A stretch of DNA of 62,957 nucleotides, taken from the NCBI GenBank assembly GCA_029257435.1, contig JARIBI010000154.1:1-62957 (forward strand), read 5' to 3'. This stretch comes from Sporosarcina sp. Lineage in GTDB: Bacteria; Bacillota; Bacilli; Bacillales_A; Planococcaceae. Both the position numbers and the translations under genes were made by a program. Positions 1-8,785 of the stretch are shown piece after piece (position 1 is the stretch's first letter; each line of letters begins with the position of its first letter). A model generated the notes under the pieces. It ran no database searches. It worked only from the letters and a program-made list of their open reading frames with translations, and was not told the origin of the DNA.

Positions 1-158
1 TCTAACTGCTTCAGCAACTAAACGATGTAAAAAAAGCATTAAGGAACCTGTAAGAAAAATTTTTAATCCGTTATTTAGTAAATTCAAATTCAAAACTCCA
101 TTCTTGGATCAATTCAATCTGGCCCGACTCTTAAATTCATACTTTATAGTAACTACAC

Positions 159-391
159 TCTGTTGCCTGGAGCGGAAGACGGACGACTCCGAAGGGATCA
201 GCGCAAGCCTTAACGAAGAACGGCTTTTGCGAGTGAAGCGCAGCGAGAAGGAGCACATCTTTGTACTCGCCTTGAGACACCTCAGGTACTGCCTTAATTT
301 CTGTAAAAGGCTCAGAAATAACCCTTCGCTGTTCGCTTGGCTTAAGCCACGCCCTTAAGAAAGAGTTCGGAGGTACGGAAAGTAACAGTCT
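159..391. repeat. GC-rich intergenic repeat-like block
   Basis: This block is much richer in G and C than its surroundings. It begins with CTGTTGCCTGGAGCGG and ends with ACGGAAAGTAACAG, so its ends are roughly complementary and could pair. I recall similar 'GGAGCGGAAG...CGGAAA' intergenic repeats in Bacillaceae and Planococcaceae genomes, but no second copy lies in this window. An 84-codon open frame crosses it without a ribosome binding site and is not taken as a gene. Bases 1-158 and 392-487 are AT-rich and show nothing I can name. Confidence 0.45.
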
Positions 392-487
392 ATATGCAAT
401 ATTGTTTCGCCATTTGTGCTTAATCTCAAAAATACTACAACCTTAACATCATTATACCAAAGATATCCATAAAATTTTCAAAAGAAT

Positions 488-516
488 GAAAAAAAGCATC
501 GCTAATTGCGATGCTA
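488..516 (-). terminator. Intrinsic terminator, minus strand
   Basis: The arms GCATCGC and GCGATGC flank a short loop and are followed, on the minus strand, by a run of seven T. It lies about 570 bases beyond rnz. It may have served the decayed gene upstream or may end the rnz transcript. Confidence 0.7.
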
Positions 517-796
517 CTAACAAGGCTTTATTTTGATGTGAATTTATTGTCAATTTCACCTTTGCAAAACAGGATATTTTAGACGGGTTCACGTTCTTTA
601 CAAATAGAAATCAGGCGTTGATACATAGTCGTCATCTCTCAATAGCATTATTTCACTGCTCACCCACTGTTTCTAATAGAGCCGACTTTGATTCTGACAA
701 GGAGGAAATCCATTTATATCCAGAATCATATAGGAACCGTACTTTTTTAAAGCAAATTGCGCTTCGTATAACTATTCAATTACATGAAGTTGACCA

Positions 797-1080
797 TTAG
801 TAACTCATCATAAAATCCCCGATGTCCCTTGCCCATTTTACAATGAAATTCCATCTGGCTGATTGATTAAAGAGTCTATTATATAATGCCATTGCATCGC
901 CATCGCCTCTTATACCATCTTATTATGAATGGAGGCATTTAGTGATTGTCTTTCTTCTGGATGTTTTCTTCTGAAAGGCCCTGGAATTTCAGATTACCCT
1001 TCTCACTATTTTAGAATACATCTGTTCCATCGGTCATTTAATCGTTCACTTGCAGGTGTTCCAATTACTTGAAGAAAATT
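797..1080 (-). pseudogene. Decayed coding region of unknown family
   Basis: Three coding-like stretches lie head to tail on the minus strand, each in a different frame and each ended by a stop. The first (about 1080-1006) contains the residues VIGTPASERLNDRWN, the second contains KGNLKFQGLSEEN, and the third (about 913-797) contains YNRLFNQSARWNFIVKWARD and stops at 797-799. This pattern suggests a frameshifted gene remnant, possibly from a mobile element, but I do not recognise the family. It could also be chance open frames. Bases 517-796 hold no convincing gene on either strand. Confidence 0.3.
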
Positions 1081-1081
1081 A

Positions 1082-2032
1082 TTATTTTTTGAAATTGCTT
1101 TCAATGACTTTCCCATTATGTAAAGAATATTGAGCAAAGTCACTTGCTACAAAAACGTTAGGGAAAATTTCTTGTCCTTCTTTTTTAAATGCATCAATGT
1201 CACTTGGAAGAAAGCGTGAACTAATATGTGTCGCGATAAGCGCTTTTGCACCGGCTGTTTTCACAATTTCTGCGGCTTGTTGAATCGTAGAATGTCCAAA
1301 ATCTTTTGCCAGCTGACCCGTTTCTTCGTTGAATGTCGCTTCATGCACGACTAGATCAGCACCCTTTGAAAGTTCCATGGACGCTTCACATACACTGGTG
1401 TCCCCTAGAATCGTTACAACAAATCCTGATTTCGGATCACCTATGACAGAGGCGCTAGTAACAATCTTTCCATTTTCTAATGTAATATCATTCCCATTTT
1501 TGAGCTGCTGCAAAAGAGGACCCTTCGGCACACCAGCTTCCGTAGCTTTATCAATCAATAACTTTCCAGGCAGCGGCTTTTGAACAATCCTGAATCCAAA
1601 GCATGGGACGACATGCGATAACTCGCGCGCAGTAATGATATAGTCGTCATCCTCAAATACAATACCTTCTTTAATCTCATGGATTTTTAACGGGTATGTA
1701 AGGTGAGTTTTCGTTAGTCGTAATGTCGTTTGGATCCACTCTTCGATTCCTGCCGGCCCATAAATATCAAGCGGACTGTCTCCGCCCAAGAATGAGCGGG
1801 AACCGATAAATCCCGGTATTCCAAATAAATGATCTCCATGTAAGTGTGTAATAAACATTTTTGTCACTTTTCTCGGTTTTAATGTTGTATGAAGCATTTG
1901 ATGCTGTGTTGCTTCCCCGCAGTCAAACATCCAATATCCTCGCTCTTCGGAAGACAGATTCAAAATAATAGACGTCGTATTACGCAATTTTGAAGGCATT
2001 CCTGCGCCAGTACCCAAAAACTGTAAATCCAT
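1082..2032 (-). CDS. rnz: Ribonuclease Z
   Basis: This metallo-beta-lactamase-fold endonuclease trims the 3' end of tRNA precursors. The zinc motif HLHGDH lies at about residues 63-68 (ITHLHGDHLFG), and the start MDLQFLGTGAG is typical of bacterial RNase Z. At 316 residues the length is normal. The ATG at 2030-2032 was chosen because AGGAGG (2041-2046) precedes it at good spacing. A longer frame would run into dinB. It follows dinB closely and is probably co-transcribed with it, as the equivalent yqjK lies near yqjH in B. subtilis. Confidence 0.93.
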   Translation of the reverse strand: MDLQFLGTGAGMPSKLRNTTSIILNLSSEERGYWMFDCGEATQHQMLHTTLKPRKVTKMFITHLHGDHLFGIPGFIGSRSFLGGDSPLDIYGPAGIEEWIQTTLRLTKTHLTYPLKIHEIKEGIVFEDDDYIITARELSHVVPCFGFRIVQKPLPGKLLIDKATEAGVPKGPLLQQLKNGNDITLENGKIVTSASVIGDPKSGFVVTILGDTSVCEASMELSKGADLVVHEATFNEETGQLAKDFGHSTIQQAAEIVKTAGAKALIATHISSRFLPSDIDAFKKEGQEIFPNVFVASDFAQYSLHNGKVIESNFKK

Positions 2033-2048
2033 AATCAACTCCTCCTTT

Positions 2049-3233
2049 CTATTGTTTTCCTTTAAGAATCGTCCCCGGGCCAAATCGATCATTCATTCGT
2101 GAAACTAGCTTTTGCATGGACACTTCTTTATCATGACGCTCAAAGTTATCGAACGACAGCTGTTCGTGCAATTCTTCAAATGGAATGACATTAAATACTG
2201 TAATACCCAATAGTCGGATAGGCTCTCCATCCCAGTGAAGACGAAACAGTTGCGCGGCTTCTGTATAGATCTCGTTCGCGCGATATAATGGATTCAAGAC
2301 AGTTTTACTTCTAGATTGGTTCCTCCAAGCTGCTGTTCGGATTTGAATAGAAATAACTGTTCCCGCCAGCTGTTTAGCTTCCAACCGGCCGGCCACTTTT
2401 TCTGCGAGACTTTGAAATACGGCTAGACAGGGTTCCAATTCGGTTTCATCAATTGCAAGTGTAGTAGAACTCCCAACACTTTTTCGTTCTGCGGAGGCTT
2501 CCGGATCCACAATTCGATGATCTTCTCCATTGGCACGCTCTTTCAATCTAAGTCCTCTTTTACCAAGCGTCATTTTCATCTTCAGATCATCTGCAGTTGC
2601 AAGGTCGCCGATTGTTTGAATTTTTGCTTGAGCGAGCTTTTCAGCACTACTTTTACCAATTCCATGCATCTCAATCACGGATAGCGGCCATAAGACTTTG
2701 TGAACTTCCCGTTTTCTTAGAATAGTGATCCCCATGGGTTTTTTCATGTCGGAAGCAGTTTTAGCTAAAAATTTATTCGGTGCAATTCCAATAGAGCAGG
2801 GTAAGTCCAGTTCACGTAATATCCGTTCTTGCATATCTTTAGCAATCCCCAGCGCGTCCTCTAATCCGCCAATAGCTGTAATGTCAATGTAAGCTTCGTC
2901 AATCGAGACCGGTTCCACTAACTCTGTATACGTCCTCAGTATATCGAACACTGCCTGGGAGGCTTGTCTGTACTTTTCAAAGTCTGGAGGTATCAGGACC
3001 AGCTGAGGGCACACTCGTTTCGCTTCTCCGACAGTCATTGTCGTATAGACTCCAAATGCACGTGCTTCATATGAACAGGTAACTAAGATTCCTCTCCGTG
3101 CTTTTGGGTCCCCTGCCACAGCCAGTGCGAGTCCTTTCAAATCTGGATTATGCGCTTGTTCAACAGACGCAAAGAAACAATTCATATCCAAATGAAGAAT
3201 GACTCGACGGTTGACATGTTCTTTGCGATCCAT
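2049..3233 (-). CDS. dinB: DNA polymerase IV (Y family)
   Basis: This is an error-prone translesion polymerase of 394 residues. The catalytic acidic residues are in the motifs LDMNCFFASVEQ (about residue 15 on) and SIDEAYID (about 107 on). A helix-hairpin-helix region with HGIGKSSAEKL and the little-finger domain follow. The ATG has a GAGAGGTG ribosome binding site. It lies between the CheW gene, from which a terminator separates it, and rnz. No LexA site was sought systematically. Confidence 0.93.
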   Translation of the reverse strand: MDRKEHVNRRVILHLDMNCFFASVEQAHNPDLKGLALAVAGDPKARRGILVTCSYEARAFGVYTTMTVGEAKRVCPQLVLIPPDFEKYRQASQAVFDILRTYTELVEPVSIDEAYIDITAIGGLEDALGIAKDMQERILRELDLPCSIGIAPNKFLAKTASDMKKPMGITILRKREVHKVLWPLSVIEMHGIGKSSAEKLAQAKIQTIGDLATADDLKMKMTLGKRGLRLKERANGEDHRIVDPEASAERKSVGSSTTLAIDETELEPCLAVFQSLAEKVAGRLEAKQLAGTVISIQIRTAAWRNQSRSKTVLNPLYRANEIYTEAAQLFRLHWDGEPIRLLGITVFNVIPFEELHEQLSFDNFERHDKEVSMQKLVSRMNDRFGPGTILKGKQ

Positions 3234-3252
3234 TTATTCACCTCTCACCTTC

Positions 3253-3287
3253 AAGAAAAAACCGGGCAGCGTACTCCCCGGTTTTCA
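3253..3287 (-). terminator. Intrinsic terminator after cheW
   Basis: A hairpin with arms AAAACCGGG and CCCGGTTTT is followed by TTTTTT on the minus strand. It starts just after the CheW stop codon and probably ends the mce-mmdA-peptidase-cheW transcript. Confidence 0.8.
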
Positions 3288-3290
3288 CAG

Positions 3291-3767
3291 TTACACGTTT
3301 TCTGAAACTTGCTGATCCACATAGTCAGTAATATCATCCATACCTGCCAATGTATCAGAAAGAATTGTCGGATCAATCATTGTAATAACTCGATTTTCCA
3401 AATTTGCTACTGAAGAGAAATAAGGGGTTTTAGAATAAGCCATCAACCCTTTTGATGTCAACGTGTCCTCGGAAATATCAAGGATTTCTTTTGCTTCCAG
3501 CACGAGTAAGCCAAAGTAGGCTCCTTCTGTCTGGACAACCACAACTTTAGCATTTGGGTCATCTTTTGCAGAGTTTCCATATAAAATTTGCTGGAAATCC
3601 AAAATAGGAACGAGTTCACCGCGAATTTTCATTAATCCAAGCAGGTATTCCGGTAAATGAGGAATCGGATTCACTCTTTCCAACTCTTCAATGGAAACCG
3701 TTTGTTCAACTGGAATGGCATATTCTTCATTGCCGCAGCGAACGACTATCGCTTTCGTGTTTTCCAT
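3291..3767 (-). CDS. cheW: CheW-domain chemotaxis protein
   Basis: This is a single CheW-like domain of 158 residues, with the recognisable segment LPEYLLGLMKIRGELVPILDF and the later VANLENRVITMIDP. CheW proteins link chemoreceptors to the kinase CheA in the cytoplasm. No receiver domain is present, so it is not CheV. Only four bases separate it from the peptidase gene upstream, and its ribosome binding site (AGAAGG) lies in the end of that gene, so the two are co-transcribed. Its position outside a che/fla operon suggests an extra CheW copy. The symbol is by domain only. Confidence 0.85.
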   Translation of the reverse strand: MENTKAIVVRCGNEEYAIPVEQTVSIEELERVNPIPHLPEYLLGLMKIRGELVPILDFQQILYGNSAKDDPNAKVVVVQTEGAYFGLLVLEAKEILDISEDTLTSKGLMAYSKTPYFSSVANLENRVITMIDPTILSDTLAGMDDITDYVDQQVSENV

Positions 3768-3771
3768 ATTA

Positions 3772-4905
3772 TTAAACCTTCTTTCCGCGGTTAGTCACGG
3801 TACGCACAATTTCAAGTAGCAATTCCGCAAGTTTGTTGAGCTCTTCAACAGGCATACGCTCGTTTTTAGTGTGGATTTCTTCATAACCGACAGACAATGT
3901 AACTGTAGGGAAGCCATGTCCATTAAAGATATTACCGTCACTGCCTCCGCCACTCGTCTTCAATTCCGGTGTACGGCCGATCGCACGAATTGCTTCCGAA
4001 GCTACTTGAACGACTTCGTCATTCTCGTCAAAATGGAACCCTGGAGACATAAGACGCACTTCCGTCTCAGCCGTACCCCCCATTTTTTCAGCAGTTTCGG
4101 CAAACGCTTTTACCATATGTTCGGTTTGAGCTTGTAACTTCTCATAATCGATGGAACGAGCTTCTGAGACGATGTTAACTTCATCACAAACAATATTCGT
4201 TGCTTGTCCACCAGAAAACATTCCGATGTTAGCAGTTGTTTCCGAGTCAATCCTGCCAAGTTTCATGGCTGCAACTGATTTTGCAGCAATTGTAATCGCG
4301 GAAACTCCTTTTTCAGGTTCTACTCCAGCGTGGGCTGTCCGTCCATGAATGGTTGTCTTCAATTTCGCATTATATGGAGCAGCTGTGACGATTCCTCCGA
4401 CTTTTCCATCACTGTCAACTGCGTAGCCGTATTTTGCATGCATAACCGTTCTATCAATTTCCCGCGCACCTGCTAGACCGCTTTCTTCCCCGGCAGTAAT
4501 GATAAATTGCAAATCACCATGCGCTTCTCCACTTTCTTTAAGTGTCCGCATCATCTCAAACAGTGCAGCAAGTCCCGCTTTGTCGTCTGCACCTAGAATT
4601 GTTTCTCCTGCAGAATAGATGTATCCATCTTCTTTTAAGACTGGTTCAATTCCTGCTCCAGGCGTCACTGTATCCATATGACAAGTGAAGTAAATTGGAT
4701 CTGCTTCCGGAACAGAACCTTTCATCGTCGCAATTAAGTTCCCTGCACCATGGCCAGTGCGTTCTTTTGAGTCATCTTCGAAAACATCAAAGCCCATTTG
4801 CTCCATCTTTTCTTTCAAAACGCCTACAATCTGTTCCTCGTGCAGCGTTTCAGAGTCAATCTTTACTAATTCAAAAAATTCGTCCAGCATGCGTTCGTAA
4901 TTCAT
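3772..4905 (-). CDS. M20-family peptidase, tripeptidase T-like
   Basis: This zinc-dependent aminopeptidase has 377 residues and resembles PepT and B. subtilis YqjE. Metal-binding and catalytic segments are visible: HMDTVTPG, GADDKAGLAAL, TAGEESGLAGA and a late SGGGSDGN. The dimerisation or lid domain lies in between. The ATG at 4903-4905 (MNYERMLDEF) was chosen because GGAGAG precedes it; a longer frame adds eleven unlikely residues. It sits 13 bases after mmdA and continues into cheW. The substrate is not certain from sequence. Confidence 0.87.
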   Translation of the reverse strand: MNYERMLDEFFELVKIDSETLHEEQIVGVLKEKMEQMGFDVFEDDSKERTGHGAGNLIATMKGSVPEADPIYFTCHMDTVTPGAGIEPVLKEDGYIYSAGETILGADDKAGLAALFEMMRTLKESGEAHGDLQFIITAGEESGLAGAREIDRTVMHAKYGYAVDSDGKVGGIVTAAPYNAKLKTTIHGRTAHAGVEPEKGVSAITIAAKSVAAMKLGRIDSETTANIGMFSGGQATNIVCDEVNIVSEARSIDYEKLQAQTEHMVKAFAETAEKMGGTAETEVRLMSPGFHFDENDEVVQVASEAIRAIGRTPELKTSGGGSDGNIFNGHGFPTVTLSVGYEEIHTKNERMPVEELNKLAELLLEIVRTVTNRGKKV

Positions 4906-4918
4906 AGTATCTCTCCTC

Positions 4919-6475
4919 TTATAATGGCATATTGCCATGCTTCTTTTTAGGGCGCTGTTCTTTCTTATTTCTCATCATATCTAGCGCTTGCACTAGTTTC
5001 ATGCGCGTTTCACGGGGGTCAATGACATCATCGACCATTCCTTTTGCAGCCGCTGCATATGGATTCGAGAACTTATCACGATATTCTGCGATTTTAGCTG
5101 CTCGCGTTGCTTCTGGGTTTTCACTTCCCGCTATATCACGTGCGAAGATAATGTTCGCTGCACCTTCAGCACCCATTACAGCAATTTCAGCATTCGGCCA
5201 CGCGAACACAAGATCTGCACCGATTGCTTTTGAATTAAGTGCTACGTACGCTCCGCCGAATGCTTTGCGCAAAATCACTGTGATTTTGGGTACTGTCGCT
5301 TCCGAATAAGAATACAAGATTTTTGCACCATGACGAATAATCCCGCCATGCTCTTGTTTTACTCCCGGGAAGAACCCTGTCACATCTTCAAATGTAATCA
5401 GCGGAATGTTAAAGGAATCACAAGTCCGAATGAACCTCGAAATTTTATCCGAAGAATCAATATCAAGTCCGCCCGCCATCACTTTTGGCTGATTGCAAAC
5501 AAATCCTACCGATTCTCCCTTTATTCTAGCGAATCCTACCACCGCATTTCGCGCAAATTCTTTTTGAACTTCCATGAATGAATCTGCATCCGCAATTTGC
5601 TCGATCACTTTCCGAACGTCATACGGTCTGATGGTTTCAAATGGTACGACATCCGCTAAGTCTGGACGGTAATCATCTTGATCAGACAAAGGTTGTATCG
5701 GTGTTTTCTCTTCGTTATTTTGAGGTAAGTATGTTAATAGACGGCGAACTTCTTGAAGTACTGTCTGCTCATCCGCTCCTCGGAAGTGTGCGTTACCGCT
5801 AATTGAGTTATGCACTTTTGAGCCGCCCAGGTCTTCAGATGAAATTTTTTCTCCAGTGACAGTTTCAATGACTTTCGGTCCTGTGATGAACATTTGGCTC
5901 GTATCATCGGTCATAAAAACAAAATCTGTAATCGCTGGTGAATAGACAGCTCCACCTGCACATGGTCCTAAAATGACCGATATCTGCGGTATGACGCCTG
6001 AGTAAATAGAGTTACGATAGAAGATTTCACCATAGCCATCCAGAGAGACAACCCCCTCTTGAATGCGGGCTCCGCCTGAATCATTAAGTCCAATGAATGG
6101 AGCACCATTTTTTGCGGCTAAATCCATGACGTTTGCGATTTTCATAGCATGCATTTCCCCAAGAGCTCCACCGAAAACTGTAAAGTCTTGAGAGAATAAA
6201 TAAATGGGACGGCCGTTCACTTTTCCAAACCCCGTAACTACCCCATCACCAGGGCCTTCCATTTTGTCCATTCCAAAATCACGAGTACGATGTGCAACAA
6301 ATGGGTTCAATTCAACAAAGGTTCCTTTGTCTACAAGCAAATCAATTCGTTCACGTGCAGTTAACTTTCCCTTTTCATGTTGGCGTGCAATGCGTTCATC
6401 GCCTCCGCCTAGTTCAATCTTACGTTTTCTATCGTAAAGTTCGTTAATTTTATCGTAAATATCCACCTTACTCAT
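4919..6475 (-). CDS. mmdA: Acyl-CoA carboxylase carboxyltransferase subunit (propionyl/methylmalonyl-CoA type)
   Basis: This crotonase-fold carboxyltransferase has 518 residues and belongs to the PccB/MmdA/YqjD family. Features include LTARERIDLLVDKGTFVEL near the start, the oxyanion segment GGARIQEG, and GGAYVALNSK and AWPNAEIAVMGAEGA in the C-terminal half. It would move the carboxyl group between biotin and propionyl-CoA. No dedicated biotin carboxylase or decarboxylase membrane subunit adjoins it, so carboxylase versus decarboxylase cannot be settled. The ATG overlaps the end of mce by eight bases (GATGAGTAA) with GGGGG before it, which indicates translational coupling. Confidence 0.88.
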   Translation of the reverse strand: MSKVDIYDKINELYDRKRKIELGGGDERIARQHEKGKLTARERIDLLVDKGTFVELNPFVAHRTRDFGMDKMEGPGDGVVTGFGKVNGRPIYLFSQDFTVFGGALGEMHAMKIANVMDLAAKNGAPFIGLNDSGGARIQEGVVSLDGYGEIFYRNSIYSGVIPQISVILGPCAGGAVYSPAITDFVFMTDDTSQMFITGPKVIETVTGEKISSEDLGGSKVHNSISGNAHFRGADEQTVLQEVRRLLTYLPQNNEEKTPIQPLSDQDDYRPDLADVVPFETIRPYDVRKVIEQIADADSFMEVQKEFARNAVVGFARIKGESVGFVCNQPKVMAGGLDIDSSDKISRFIRTCDSFNIPLITFEDVTGFFPGVKQEHGGIIRHGAKILYSYSEATVPKITVILRKAFGGAYVALNSKAIGADLVFAWPNAEIAVMGAEGAANIIFARDIAGSENPEATRAAKIAEYRDKFSNPYAAAAKGMVDDVIDPRETRMKLVQALDMMRNKKEQRPKKKHGNMPL

Positions 6476-6881
6476 CCCCCAATGAGCGCTTGGCACATAG
6501 TTCATAAAGAACTCCAAACGAAGATTTTGGGTGCATGAATGCAACTTCCGCTCCACCTGCACCTATTTTTGGTTCTTCTTGCAGTAATCGGACTCCATTC
6601 GTCCGGAGTTCCTCCATACGCTGGCGGATATTCCGAACACCGAAAGCAATATGATGGACCCCTTCCCCGCGTTTTTCCAGGAAACTTGCAACAGCCCCTT
6701 CATTGCCGATAGGCTCAAGCAATTCGAGCTTAATATTACCTGCATCTAAAAATGCCACCGTCACATGCTGTTGCGGTACTTTTTCTACGCCTAACAATTT
6801 TAACCCAAGTGTATGTATATAATAATCTATTGAATCATCAAGACTTTTTACTGCAATACCAATATGGTCAACTTTTTCCAA
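6468..6881 (-). CDS. mce: Methylmalonyl-CoA epimerase
   Basis: This VOC-superfamily metal enzyme of 137 residues interconverts the (R) and (S) forms of methylmalonyl-CoA. The metal-ligand segments VDHIGIAV near the N-terminus, GVHHIAFGV in the middle and VLYEL near the end are present. It begins with TTG, preceded by GAGGGG. Its neighbours are mmdA downstream and, past a short plus-strand gene, the mutase genes, so the window holds most of a propionyl-CoA to succinyl-CoA route. Confidence 0.92.
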   Translation of the reverse strand: MEKVDHIGIAVKSLDDSIDYYIHTLGLKLLGVEKVPQQHVTVAFLDAGNIKLELLEPIGNEGAVASFLEKRGEGVHHIAFGVRNIRQRMEELRTNGVRLLQEEPKIGAGGAEVAFMHPKSSFGVLYELCAKRSLGDE

Positions 6882-6931
6882 GATGACACCCCTCTTCTAT
6901 TGTAACCGCTTCTAAAATATTGCGCCACCAG

Positions 6932-6959
6932 TTGAGAAATCTGCAGATTCTGTTAAACT
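6932..6959 (+). promoter_or_regulatory. Sigma-A promoter for the 31-codon gene
   Basis: TTGAGA (6932-6937) and TAAACT (6954-6959) are 16 bases apart, and the small gene starts 33 bases further on. Confidence 0.5.
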
Positions 6960-6992
6960 AAAAGTATCAAACCAATTAAGGGGTTTTTGCGC

Positions 6993-7088
6993 ATGAGCAA
7001 TAAAAAAGTTCAAAAAACAATCGTCATTATTATGATTGCTGCCATGGTTGCTTCCAGTGTCTTGTTCGGTCTCAGTACACTTTTTTAA
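6993..7088 (+). CDS. prli42: Stressosome miniprotein Prli42-like
   Basis: This open frame encodes 31 residues: a basic start MSNKKVQKT followed by one hydrophobic helix (IVIIMIAAMVASSVLFGLS) and a short tail. The length, the MxNKK start and the single membrane span match Prli42, the membrane anchor of the Listeria stressosome that is conserved in Firmicutes. It has an AAGGGG ribosome binding site, a plausible promoter and its own strong terminator, and it is transcribed against its neighbours. The identification rests on recall of a very short family, so it needs a profile search. Confidence 0.75.
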   Translation: MSNKKVQKTIVIIMIAAMVASSVLFGLSTLF

Positions 7089-7105
7089 TAGAAGACACGA
7101 AAATG

Positions 7106-7145
7106 CAGACCGGCATCAGTTTGACTGATGCCGGTCTGTTTTTTA
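7106..7145 (+). terminator. Strong terminator after the miniprotein gene
   Basis: A 15-base-pair perfect stem (CAGACCGGCATCAGT and its complement) with a three-base loop is followed by TTTTTT on the plus strand. It lies immediately beyond the bacilliredoxin stop on the other strand and probably stops both transcripts, although the minus-strand T tract is weaker. Confidence 0.88.
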
Positions 7146-7583
7146 TAGTTCTTCGCAATGCTGATCAAACTGATCTTGTAAGTTCGTTACAACAGACATT
7201 GGATCATGGCCTTCAATTTCATGACGCCCGACTTCAGCAACCATTTCGCCGTTTTTCATGAGAACGAATGAAGGTGATGATGGTAAATGGTAATCTCCGA
7301 AGTGCATGCGTGCTTGAGCAGTCGCTTCTTTGTCTTGTCCTGCAAATACTGTAACCAAGTGATCTGGACGCTTATCAAAATGAATTGCATGAAGTGCTGC
7401 CGGGCGTGCGATACCGCCTGCACATCCACAAACAGAATTCACCATGACAAGAGTTGTTCCTTCACGTTTGAACGCATTTTCAACGTCCTCCGCTGTTTTC
7501 AACTGCTCATAGCCGCCCGCTTCCATTTCCCCGCGAGCTTGGCTTGTTATATCATCCATATAAAAATTAAAATCCATTGACAT
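7143..7583 (-). CDS. brxB: Bacilliredoxin BrxA/BrxB family protein
   Basis: This 146-residue thioredoxin-fold protein of the YphP/YqiW family removes bacillithiol from oxidised protein cysteines. The active-site motif CGC is visible in NSVCGCAGG. The start [11 protein letters not shown] is typical of the family, and AAAGGGGG precedes the ATG at 7581-7583. In B. subtilis yqiW lies in the same neighbourhood, which supports BrxB, although BrxA and BrxB are hard to separate by eye. Confidence 0.9.
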   Translation of the reverse strand: MSMDFNFYMDDITSQARGEMEAGGYEQLKTAEDVENAFKREGTTLVMVNSVCGCAGGIARPAALHAIHFDKRPDHLVTVFAGQDKEATAQARMHFGDYHLPSSPSFVLMKNGEMVAEVGRHEIEGHDPMSVVTNLQDQFDQHCEEL

Positions 7584-7690
7584 ATAGTTGTCCCCCTTTG
7601 ATGCATAATACATCCATCATACCAGTTTACGAGTTCAATGAAAACCGTTCAGCAATTTGAGCCGATTATTCAACAATACAGGATTCCCAA

Positions 7691-8785
7691 TTAATTTTTC
7701 TCCTTATCGAATAGTTGGTTAACTGCTCCAGCAACTGTTATCCGATCACTTAATAACTTTCTTTCCAACTCTGTCACTTCCTGCTTGCGTCCTGGTTCTT
7801 CATAAAACGCATCAATCAAGTGATCATTGATCATTGAATAGAACCAACTGCGTGTCTGGGATTGGCGTCTGTCTGTCCAATAGTTCGACTGCTCCATTAC
7901 GGTTCTAAACTCTTGAATCATCTCCCAAGTTTCAGCCAATCCGGTTTCCTTTATAGAAGACACTGCCAGTGCCCGCGTTGTCCAACCAGGAGATGCAGGT
8001 TGAAGAAAATGTGCAAGCTGGCGATAATCCCTTACCGTTTTCTTAGCGAGGCGTTCGTTTTCACCATCCGCTTTATGGACAATGATGCCATCCGCAAGTT
8101 CCATAATTCCCTTTTTCATCCCTTGCAGTTCATCTCCGGCTCCTGTTAATGCAAGCAGTAAGAAGAAATCCGTCATTTCCCTAACCGCAGTTTCGGATTG
8201 ACCAACACCCACAGTTTCTACCAGAATGACGTCATAGCCCGCAGCTTCGCATAGCAGCATCGTTTCCCGTGTTTTTCGGTGAACCCCACCGAGCGTACCG
8301 GCGGTTGGTGAGGGTCTGATGAAGGCTTGAGGATCGCGTGCAAGCAATTCCATCCGAGTTTTGTCACCTAGAATACTTCCACCCGTAATGGATGAGCTTG
8401 GATCGACCGCAAGAACAGCTACTTTATGGCCCGCCTTTGTCAGCATAAGTCCAAACGCTTCGATAAAAGTGCTTTTCCCCGCTCCTGGGACTCCGGTAAC
8501 TCCGATCCGTATGCTTTTTCCGGTTTTAGGAAGCAGCGTACGAAGCAATTCTTGACCAGCCGGTTTGTCATGAAGGGCGACACTTTCAAGAAGAGTAATT
8601 CCTTTTGCCAGACTAAGCCGAGAACCTTCAGCAATTCCCCGCGCGAGCTCGTTCATATCAATCGGCGGTTTGTTTCTTTTAAATTTTCTTCTTTTTACAG
8701 ACTTCATACCATCATGAGACGAATGCAGACCTTCCATAACGTTGAGCGCGCTCTCTTCTCGCACATCCTCATCACGCCGGTTCAC
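7691..8785 (-). CDS. meaB: Methylmalonyl-CoA mutase-associated GTPase MeaB
   Basis: This 364-residue G3E-type GTPase protects and reloads the B12 cofactor of methylmalonyl-CoA mutase. The P-loop [11 protein letters not shown] is followed by [20 protein letters not shown] and [10 protein letters not shown], all typical of MeaB/ArgK. The GTG start overlaps the end of mcmA by four bases (GTGA), so translation is probably coupled. An N-terminal extension of about 40 basic residues (KRRKFKRNK) precedes the domain. Confidence 0.92.
   Translation of the reverse strand: MNRRDEDVREESALNVMEGLHSSHDGMKSVKRRKFKRNKPPIDMNELARGIAEGSRLSLAKGITLLESVALHDKPAGQELLRTLLPKTGKSIRIGVTGVPGAGKSTFIEAFGLMLTKAGHKVAVLAVDPSSSITGGSILGDKTRMELLARDPQAFIRPSPTAGTLGGVHRKTRETMLLCEAAGYDVILVETVGVGQSETAVREMTDFFLLLALTGAGDELQGMKKGIMELADGIIVHKADGENERLAKKTVRDYRQLAHFLQPASPGWTTRALAVSSIKETGLAETWEMIQEFRTVMEQSNYWTDRRQSQTRSWFYSMINDHLIDAFYEEPGRKQEVTELERKLLSDRITVAGAVNQLFDKEKN

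Noticed and set aside
104..358. 84-codon plus-strand open frame
   Set aside because: It lies inside the GC-rich repeat-like block, has no ribosome binding site and no recognisable protein pattern.
618..800. 60-codon plus-strand open frame
   Set aside because: No ribosome binding site, no family pattern, and opposite to a better coding-like region.
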